DNA of 64,000 nt from Magnolia sinica (Eukaryota > Streptophyta > Magnoliopsida > Magnoliales > Magnoliaceae), in assembly GCF_029962835.1 (NCBI RefSeq), contig NC_080581.1, positions 25,186,001-25,250,000 of the forward strand, in the 5' to 3' direction. The notes under the pieces are model-generated. The model did not search any database, was not told where the DNA came from, and was given only the letters and a program-made list of their open reading frames with translations. This document shows positions 55,870 to 64,000 of this stretch, piece after piece; positions within the stretch are counted from its first letter, which is position 1; the number at the start of each line of letters is the position of its first letter. A program made the position numbers and the translations under genes.

Positions 55870-58440
55870 AACAAATGCAGGGTTGGGTTTCTATTTCCTC
55901 TTTTGTTCCTTTAAACCCCTGGTTCTTTCGCCCCCTTTTTTTACTATAAAATTCTTGGAGTTATTTCCAAACAGGAATTTAGAATTCGGTTCCAGCCTTG
56001 CTTTCTCTAGATAAGCATTCGTTTCCTTTTGTTCATGGAAGTCTACCTGAATAGGAAAATAATTTTGACATTTCTTGCTATTATTTTCTGGTTCCCAAAT
56101 TGCCAGGATAATGCTACAGTGATGATGATGATTATGGCAGGTTGTTGTATGGTTTCTTCTTCTTCTTCTTCCTTAAACAAAAAAATGAAAAAAAATAATT
56201 CTTTTAAATTTTATTTGTTATTCTTTGGCTTCTGATAAAAAAAACTGAAATTATTTTATGGGTAGAGGGTGAAAATCACACTGATTGGACAAAATCCTAA
56301 CCATCCAATTGGTTGCTATCACATGGACAACGGAAAATATCATAGTATACAACAGGAGATGAGTAGGGGTGGCAATGATCTGTTTAGCCTAGGGCAAACT
56401 GGGCCTCACCTTCATTGAGAAAATGCTGAGTAGCAGGTTGGGCTCCCGACGCCAAAAGATGAGGCCCGGGCTCAATCCCACCTGCCTACATAGGTTATAA
56501 TTGGATTAGGTCAGATGACCCTACCCCAAAAACTAGCATAGCATATTAACAGAGTTTTGGTGCTTGGGACCATGATAAAGTTGTAAAACTTACCAACCCT
56601 ACTGTAGAAGTTTTGCAAATGCTGGTCCATTTTCTAAAGTTACAATTTGTTTTCAAACTAGAGAAATATTGGATGAATTTGAACTTGCTCTTCATTTTGG
56701 ACGGGCGGCCTCATGGTTTGCGAATCTAAACCGTTGGTCAACCAATTAGAGGGTTAAAATCATTTTCTAATTTACCTTTATTTGGATGGTCTGAATTGTT
56801 GTAAGTTCATGCTATGTGCATGAATTCCAAGGTAAAAATGGTGAGCTGGAGAGTCTCTTATCCGAAATTCTGGCCTAAAATGCCATAAGAAGTGTTTGAT
56901 TCACAGTGGGCCCTGCTTTTAGATGGCCCACCCTCCCAAAAATTAAATCAATGGGACAATGGTGGCTTCTTAGACCTCCGGTTCTGAACACTTCCTATGG
57001 GCAATGTGCTGCTCTCAGCCGAGTGAACAAAAGAATCTCATCGTTACCTTTTGGGACACCAAAAACTTTGGTAATCTCCAATCTGAAACCGTCCAGCGGG
57101 AGTATATGCTTCTAGTCCCTTCTTTTTCTATAGGTCAACACAGATGTCCCTCTCCAAAAGGGTGCGCTGATTGGATCGGTTGTCTTAAATGGGCCACTAC
57201 GTTTGATCACTTTGATTTTGATGGGGGGGAAAAAGAAACTTTGATACTCTGGCAGTGTGATGGATGACTGTACGGTACATCCATGATGAGGGTTAGGATT
57301 GTCCTTGCAATTTGTGAGCACGTTACATCCCTGCCGAAGGTTCATCATACCAATGGTCCGGATTAGAAATAATGAATAAGTTACCAAGGGTCTGGAGGCC
57401 TCATATACGGTTCATTGCCACTGCATGGTAACCGTAGTTGTGCGGTTGGTGACTCAGGAGCAGCCATCTGGTGGTTCCTACTGCAGATGATCCCGGGATG
57501 CAAAAAATCACAATGGACATGCAATTCTAGCTGTTTATGTGTGGACTCCTAACGGAAAGTCTGAAAAAATATTATTGTTACTGTGAAAATTAGCTAGATG
57601 GTGTGTTCAACCAAAGTGGTTTTTGTGCCCTGGCCCATCTATAGTAGGGCCCATCAGTTCGATTCTCTCAAGGACCTTAGCTCATGGGTTGGACCTGGAG
57701 GTGCTTCAACCGAGATTGGTCCGGTCACTATAATGGGGGAAATTGTTGGATCCTGGACCATGCCAGAAAAGCTCCCTGATTTTTTATGCTTTTCGGATTC
57801 ATTGGAGGTTTTTGGAGTCTAGGTAAAGTCTTGGGAGTAATCTTTCTTGTTTTAGGTGAGGTGTCTACAAATGTTCCTATTTGGCAAAGGTCATGTGCAA
57901 CCACATGCTAAAGTGAGTGGCCGCCCAACTATCCTTGTTAGACAGACATGGCCTGGCTTATTCTAATCAAAGTGTTGTTGTTGAAAAATTTGCCCGGATA
58001 AAGAGTAACTTGGGTCTCTCAAAGGTTAAGGAAAACATATTGATTTGTCCTTACACTTTTTATAGTATTATGAGTCACTAAATCATAATCCTTTCATGTC
58101 TTCATCGGCAATATGCATTGTGTTTGTCTATAAGTTTGGATTTTGTGTGGTTAGTGCCCCTATGCTTTTTTGCATCCTTATGGGGATCTGCCCAATGTAC
58201 TTTGATATGGAAGAGTAGCTCTCTTAGGATTGCCTATAAGACTAGTTGTCGCAATCAAGTAAGTGCCTTGCATTTTTTGTGACCTTATAGGTCTATCGCA
58301 TTGCAATGCATTAGGGTGATAGGTAGAGTCACCCAAGTTATTCTTTGCCACTTAGTTTTTCGATTATGACACTGATCATGATAGGCTTGCCCATAGCCTG
58401 AAGAATGGTTATTGTTGAAGTAAATTAGTTCCTTATCATA
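55870..58440. other. ACP 3' region and intergenic sequence
   Basis: The first few hundred bases must hold the ACP 3' UTR, whose end I cannot place. At about 56366, TAGGGGTGGCAATGATCTG looks like one end of a hAT-type MITE, but no partner end was found. Family-like phrases of the dominant MITE are scattered. No gene was recognised; short frames of 69-91 codons are unconvincing. Confidence 0.4.
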
Positions 58441-59100
58441 CTATAACGAAGTAAACTTGAGCAACAACAAACCCGGTTCAAACCCTAGGTATTAGAAATT
58501 CAGATCTAACATCACTTCTAATTTGTGCGCTTTGCGGAAGCATGATAAACGAAGATAGAACAATATAATAAAGCAGATAAACAAATCAAAAACAAACAAC
58601 CATAAACACAACAATATTTTACATGGAAAACCTTTACGGCAAAAAACTATGGCACAAAGCGATAGTTATCTTCATTATGATAAAAACCTTAGAATACATC
58701 ACTCACCTTCTTCAATTACTGGATTGCCCGATCTCCCCTTGTGATGCACAACTATAGGAAAACCCTAGATCCCTAGAGAAAATCCCTTACAAGCGTTGGA
58801 AACCTTCTCACATCGCAAAAACCCTTACCTCTTATAGAGAACACTCGTATTTTTCCAATAATACAAGCCCTAATTCGTAATTAGGCTTAAACACCCCTTA
58901 TGCAAAAATGCGTAAACCATCGTTGTAGTTGATTGAGCTTCCAATAGAGGCTCTCGGTCGACCAAAACAGTCTTCAGTTGACCGATAACATAACGGCGTT
59001 GTTCGGTTGACTCTCAAAAATCTCAGTTGACCGAACTGCACCTGCAATTGAAAAAAGACAGCATGCAAGGCATCCTACACAGCATTTACGCTAGCCTGGA
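58441..59100 (-). mobile_element. Probable Ty1/copia LTR fragment (antisense)
   Basis: TTTACATGGAAAACCTTTACGG with preceding GTGCGCTTTGCGGAAGCATG and following CTTAGAATACATCACTCACC resemble, in reverse complement, the GGTTTTCCACGTAAAA leader of plant Ty1/copia LTRs (Tork/SIRE-like). The recollection is from family knowledge. The stretch includes CTCGGTCGACC and CAGTTGACCGA motifs at 58955-59040. LTR ends and a target duplication were not found. Confidence 0.45.
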
Positions 59101-59534
59101 TATACATAGTTGCATTTCGAGGTGATCGGACTGACATTAGTAGTTCATGTCAGCCACCCCATATTTCACTTACGATTTTGGAGGAAACTGAAAAGTTGGA
59201 AGAAAGGAAAACCAATTACTGATGTTGTGTAGGCACCCACTGGGACGGAAGATGACCTAGTGCCTTCCATACCGTGTGCATATGTATTTTTTTTGGGATT
59301 TTTGAGAAATGCTTTCACATGTTGAACAAAGTTCCATGGGTTTTTTAGTATAAAAAAATTTTGAATAATTTTTTTCGGCTACTTTTTTTTAAAAGGATAT
59401 GTTCGATTTTGCGAAAAGGAGTTATTAACCTTTTAAAAAAAATAAAATAAAAAAAATTCGGCATGTCCTTCAGTTTTGGGGTTTTTGTATAATTTTGATT
59501 TATTCCTTTATCTTTTTTGGGGATTTAATCAATC
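59101..59534. other. Unassigned intergenic sequence
   Basis: T-rich with poly-A/T runs. No recognised feature. Confidence 0.45.
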
Positions 59535-59905
59535 AAAATCAGCTTTTATTGGAAATATATATTTTGATTTTGGAAAATAAATCGGATTCATTGCATCATG
59601 AGCTAATGGTTGTAATCAAGATAGGTTTTTATTGAAACATTTTTTTTTTTTTTTAAAAATAAAATAAAATTTGAAATTGAATCCAATCGATTATCTCGCT
59701 ATTAACGGTCTTGATCAAAATCAGATTTTATTGAAACATTTTTTAATTTTGAAAATGAATTCAATCCATCATTTTGCGATCCGACAACTGTGATCAAGAT
59801 GTGTTTTTATTGAAATATTATTTTATTTTTGAAAATAAATCTAATCCATGTGTCGTGGTCCAATGGTTGTGATTAAGATATGTTTTTATTAAAACATTAA
59901 AAAAA
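59535..59905. repeat. Tandem repeat, unit about 80-95 bp, four copies
   Basis: Repeated order: GTTGTAATCAAGATAGG-like, TTTTTATTGAAACATTTTTT, TTGAAAATGAATTCAATCCA. Units start near 59535, 59620, 59710 and 59800. AT-rich and without coding capacity. Confidence 0.6.
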
Positions 59906-60299
59906 TAAAAATAAAAATATGATCCATTGTCAACCCCCACATAAGAGTCCTATGAATGAGGTGTGCATAGCCCTATGGTAACCCGCATAAGAGTGGTATA
60001 TGCAAGGGGGCTTCTCCCTCGTCGAGGGGCATGATGAGGTGGAATAAGTGAGGAGTTCATCGATGGATAGGACTCACTGCCAACCTAAGATCTTATAAGA
60101 AGGATGCGCGGTTCCCAAATCTCTTAGCACGAGCGACTTTTTCCCCATCCATGGCATGTGGGCTCAAACACTAATATAGACCGTTAATATCTTTTTTCAT
60201 TCTTCCCATACATGTGTAGCCCCATCAATGAGTTTTAACTATCTTGATTTTATGGTGATAGCATTCACTTTTGCATGTATGTGATTCATGCTAATATCC
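59906..60299. other. 3' flank of the glycosyltransferase exon
   Basis: This contains the presumed 3' UTR of the - strand UDP-glycosyltransferase. No confident polyadenylation signal was identified. Confidence 0.4.
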
Positions 60300-61192
60300 C
60301 TAACACTTCTCTAACTTGATTGCTTCAATGAAATTGTTGAAATTCTTAAACGAAGCTCCTCCTTCGGTGACGTTCTTTTGAGCAATCTGCTGGAGCTCTA
60401 AAGATCTAGCTCTTATAACATTATCACCAACCAATTCATCCAGCTTTCCCTTAATCTCTTCTCTTGTTATGATCCCACTGGAATTGTGTTTTAGTTCCAA
60501 CCCAACCTTCCAAACGTGGGAAATGTATGTTTGGTTTTGGAACTGGTCAGCAAAGTAAGGCCAACACAGAAAAGGAACTCCATTGCTTAGCCCTTCCATG
60601 GTTGAGTTCCACCCGCAATGGGTCAAGAAGCACGCGATCGAAGGATGAGCTAACACCTTTTGTTGAGGTGACCATCCTATAATTCGCCCACGATTTGCTA
60701 CTCTAGCTTCAAAGCCATCTGGGTAGGCATCTGATGATCCATCGGTGAGGTTCGGCCGCACTACCCATAGGAACGAACGGTTGGAAAGTTCGAGCCCAAG
60801 TGCAAGTTCGTGGAATTGACGTTGGTTGAAGATAGTATAGCTGCCAAAGGCAATGTAGATGACTGAGTGGGCAGGCTGTTCGTCAAGCCAACTTAGGCAA
60901 CTTGAGTCTTCTAGCCAGAAGTTCCCTTCAAGTAGCCCGAGCCGTCTTCCCACAGAAAGAGGGCCAATGGGTAGGATTTTTGGAACCAATTCAAAGGCCG
61001 ATGGTTCGATATCATAGAATGAGTTGCAAAGATGCCAGTCTGCAGATTTGGCAGCTTGAGTGCATTTGTTCAAGTATCGGAAGATGGACGGTTTGGAGAT
61101 GTGGTCAGGGAGACAGAGCCATATTAGGTGAGAGGTGTTCAAGGCTGGCATGGTTGGGGAGAGCTTGATCATTTGCTGTTTTGTTGGAAATC
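60300..61192 (-). CDS. UDP-glycosyltransferase, UGT83A type, C-terminal exon
   Basis: The 296 complete codons encode the C-terminal two thirds of a plant family 1 glycosyltransferase, which transfers a sugar from a UDP-sugar to a small acceptor in the cytosol. Visible landmarks are QMIKLSPTMPALNTSHLIW, LCNSFYDIEPSAFELVPKIL with PIGPL, SVIYIAFGSY, and the full 44-residue PSPG box from WSPQQKVLAHPS to PYFADQ (60543-60674) with HCGWNSTMEG. The box ends in Gln, the residue usually linked to UDP-glucose preference. The sequence looks like UGT83A1; its acceptor cannot be predicted. The left limit is a splice acceptor (TTTTTGCAG then GATTTCC), leaving two bases of a split glycine codon, so the intron is phase 1. 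The preceding exon of about 160 residues, with the acceptor-binding half, is not in the window, so this is either the last exon of a gene with an intron over 2.8 kb or a 5'-truncated copy. There are no stops or frameshifts. Confidence 0.92.
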
Positions 61193-61357
61193 CTGCAAAA
61201 ATATTCAATCACAGTTAAGTTAGGATGCATTAGATGGTATGAAAAAAAACTAGAAGGGAGACAAGAACTGAAATATTGAATAATTTCTTATATATTTTAT
61301 TGAGAGTTATATTCCAAATACATATAGGAGGAATGACCCAATCCAGAAAGATTACTA

Positions 61358-61965
61358 TCAAGGCCGTTTGGATGGGAGAAAATGGAGGTAAATGGGAGGA
61401 TTTTGGAGTACATGGAGGTAAATATTCGAGGTTTGTTTTGATGTGAGATAAATGCATGGAAATGAAATGAAATGGGAGTAAATCCTCCCGCGAGAGGATT
61501 TAGAAGCAAAGGGAGGAAATGCCTTTTTGAGCTCCCTTAAGAGTCGCACGAGTAAACAAAGGTGCTGCTATGCACATGTTCACCTTACATATGACATGCT
61601 AATAATATTCCGAAATAATCTAATTATCAGCTACATCACTAAAATAACACCAATAGAATGATCCAAATAATCTAATGGTTCCATCTAAATGAATAGTTAA
61701 AAAATGTTGGCAAGTGCTTGTCTATAATCTTTACATTTGTGGCTCACCTGACGCTCAAAATTTCCCCAATTTTGATTAAAAAATATATATTTCAATGGAC
61801 TTATTATAATTATTGTGTCAAATATCACATGTGTAAACTAATTTAGGATATTAAAGCTGATTTAGTAGATCGCATATATTCCTATGAATATAATGAATTT
61901 GCTTTGCTTTCATACAAATAAAATATTTGGATTTCAAATGCATTTCCTTTTCTCCCAACCAAACA
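61358..61965. mobile_element. Possible MITE with GTTTGGATGGGAG ends
   Basis: GGCCGTTTGGATGGGAGAAA at 61362 and its inverted counterpart CTTTTCTCCCAACCAAACAC at about 61950 bracket 600 bp. GGAGGTAAATGGGAGG on the left has an echo in CATTTCCCATTTATCTCC on the right, which is itself duplicated to 62100. It would lie in the intron upstream of the glycosyltransferase exon if that intron is long. The target duplication is unclear. Confidence 0.45.
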
Positions 61966-64000
61966 CAACTCAAAAAGCTACTTACTCTCAATTCATTTGC
62001 TCTAATTCCATTTCCCATTTATCTCCATTTACAAGCTCCTAACTTCATCTTCAACTGTTACTCCAATTCCATTTCCCATTTATCTCCATTTATAAGCTCC
62101 CAACTGTATATTCTAGGGTTTTGATGTAATTGGCGCATACTATCATGGCTACCATGCTGGCACAGTTCCCATAGTTGGAACTTGTGTATGCAAGAGATCT
62201 TGACCATGCATCAAATGGTATACGGCTATACGCTATAAGCATGACTAGCGCAGTGAACTCATCATAGTGTGCCACACGGACAAGCATAGATCTAATTTCT
62301 TGGATCCATTTAAAAATTGAGTTAGATTCCGGCCGGCCATTTGTACCTAGTTATAAAATTAAGTCTACTCAATCCGAGTCAGGTCCACCATCTTGGAGCT
62401 GGTTAAAATCTGGTTGGTATTTTGTTTTACCCCAATTTGTACATAAGATGCATGGCATCTAATGATGGGACCCTTGCCTTGATTAGTACTTAGGGCTGTT
62501 GACGGGCCGGGCTGGCCCATCAGACATTTGAGCCTCGCCTGCTGCAGGCCGGCTCAAGCTGTAATATCAAGCCCAAGGGCCGAGCTTAGGCTCAGACTCA
62601 GGCTCGGGCTTAAAACTAAAATGGGGTGATGCACTGGGAGGTCGAGATGGATTTGAAATAAACATTATGGTGGAGCCCACTTGAGCCAACAACTCCTTTC
62701 TTTTAACCTATGCACGCCCCTCATCTTATAACCTCCATAACAAGCCCCCTCGTCTTCCAAGCTTCAACCCACCCCATCTCTCTCCTCCAACTCTAGCCCC
62801 CATCTCTCTTTCTCTATTTCTCACATCTTCCAAGCTCTCAAATCTTCCTACTCTCTTTTTCTCTCTCTGTCTCATCTTTTAAGCTCCCAAATCTTCCTAG
62901 CTCTCTTTCTTTGTGTGTGTGTTTGGCTCGGAATTTGGTCATGTGTATGTGTTTATTGTGCCAGGCATGCCAAAGCCTTTTATAACTCAATTTGAACCGA
63001 ATGCCTTTGACCCCAAGCACCTAGATGGACAGAGAGATCATGAATGCTCGTCTATGACCGAGAACTGAAGTAGTTCGACCGTCTATTCAACCAACTATAT
63101 CCATAATCAAGTGATTTGCGAAAGGGAAGATTTGTCCTTGTAATGAGTTATTTTTTCTTTAAGCCCAAATGACTTTTTCTCATGTGAGAGTAGAAACTTG
63201 ATTGCGTTAATTAAAATGAAAATAAAAACTTACAAAAGCATCTCCTAGCAATCCAGTCTATGGTTTTGATGACATTGCCTTAGATCTAAGTCTTCATTGG
63301 TCCAACGACTTAGGTATAGACGAAGGAAATCTTACTACTGAAAGGAAAAGAAAAGGCCTTCCCTGTAATCCAATGCTTGGTATAAATGGAAGGGAATTAT
63401 ATTGCTCATAGTTTAGGTCGGTTCAACATAGTAGTGTAGATGGACAAGGTTACACAACTTCTATGCTAAAGTCAGTCCAAGGTAGCAGCGTAAACGGGTT
63501 GTTTTAATATAAGATAAAAAATGAAAGATAAGTAGTGTTGGCTATAGATTTTTTGATTTGACATGTGTTAGGTTAGTGGGAGCTTGAAGCTCTTTGATCT
63601 TTTTCCTATTTATAAAATTCTATGATGGTTGCATAGAGAGACCTTTGTAGCCACTTCTCTTATCTACTGAGGTGGAGATAACTATCTGAACTCAAAGATA
63701 ATTATGGCCTATCAGATGATACCATGTATGCTAGTCGTTCGTTGTGCGTTAGCCATTGGTCGCGCTCATGTTCTATCCTTATTATGTGGATGTGAGTTTC
63801 CCTTAGTTGCCACATATCGGTGATGTCGCCATTTTCTTTACACAAACATGAATAATGCACTGTGATGTTAGGTCAACTCAGCGTAGTCATTACTTTGACC
63901 ATAGAGACCATGTAAAACATCATAGTGCATCAATCAAACTTAACATTCGGTGCAACTATGTTTCGGTTGATATCCAACTTCGGTCATGGGGTCATTGTGG
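61966..64000. other. Sequence upstream of the glycosyltransferase exon
   Basis: A search for the N-terminal glycosyltransferase exon on the - strand found no open frame longer than 65 codons. A hAT-like end (TAGGGCTGTTGACGGGCC) lies at about 62489, with CGGGCT-rich sequence behind it. A CT-rich stretch spans about 62755-62910. Nothing else was recognised up to the end of the window. Confidence 0.5.

Noticed and set aside
61193-61208. Extension of the glycosyltransferase frame to a TTG at 61208
   Set aside because: The extra five codons are intron: TTTTTGCAG is a splice acceptor directly before conserved sequence, and no ATG precedes it in a plausible place.

Overview
The window is plant nuclear DNA: two intron-bearing, angiosperm-type genes lie in about 60 kb of non-coding, repeat-filled sequence. 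The commonest dispersed repeat is a foldback MITE whose arms carry phrases such as CCATGATGTATGTG and GGATGGACGGCATGG. From memory I associate this family with magnoliid genomes (Lauraceae, Magnoliaceae). That placement is recollection, not something the sequence proves.

Genes. (1) A mitochondrial acyl carrier protein gene, mtACP2-like, on the + strand: exon 1 at 47265-47480, an 8,212-bp GT-AG phase-0 intron, and exon 2 at 55693-55869, giving a complete 130-residue precursor. Its intron holds a LINE 3' tail, a decayed Ty1/copia pol fragment on the opposite strand, a hAT-like fragment and several minisatellites. (2) A UDP-glycosyltransferase of the UGT83A type on the - strand, whose C-terminal exon is open and complete at 60300-61192 with an intact 44-residue PSPG box. 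The N-terminal exon is not in the remaining 2.8 kb, so it lies beyond the window or has been lost. A third coding trace at 17674-17949 (-) looks like a DUF1985 fragment of the kind carried by Ulp1-bearing plant MULEs.

Repeat landscape, left to right. 0-5.4 kb: a small MITE, a tRNA-derived SINE, a giant foldback element (about 1.80-4.76 kb) and a 600-bp hAT-type element with a perfect 8-bp target duplication. 5.6-11.8 kb: an LTR/TRIM-like fragment, a GC-richer minisatellite, several foldback MITEs and large arrays of a 21-bp minisatellite. 11.8-14.6 kb: a transposon with about 400-bp inverted ends around the largest 21-bp array, itself hit by a 174-bp hAT MITE. 14.6-21.4 kb: palindromic GCTACGG and GGTCGACC motifs, more 21-bp arrays, the DUF1985 trace. 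21.4-25.5 kb: a 4.18-kb solo-LTR-like element. 25.6-32.9 kb: a tandem array of six 0.6-0.8-kb macro-units, each a foldback MITE carrying a 21-bp array, split in its last unit by a second, 3.09-kb solo-LTR-like element. 32.9-46.8 kb: SINEs, a Ty1/copia-type solo LTR, tandem duplications, foldback MITEs and a duplicated gypsy-like non-coding block. 47-64 kb: the two genes with a copia-LTR-like stretch between them.

The most distinctive feature is the 21-bp family. Its unit reads as the heptad GK-L-E-x-x-R in one frame, occurs in at least a dozen arrays on both strands between 7.8 and 32.6 kb, and in several places sits inside a foldback MITE as cargo. The long open frames it creates are explained by a unit length divisible by three and are not annotated as genes. 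The two genes are not functionally linked; they are convergent neighbours.
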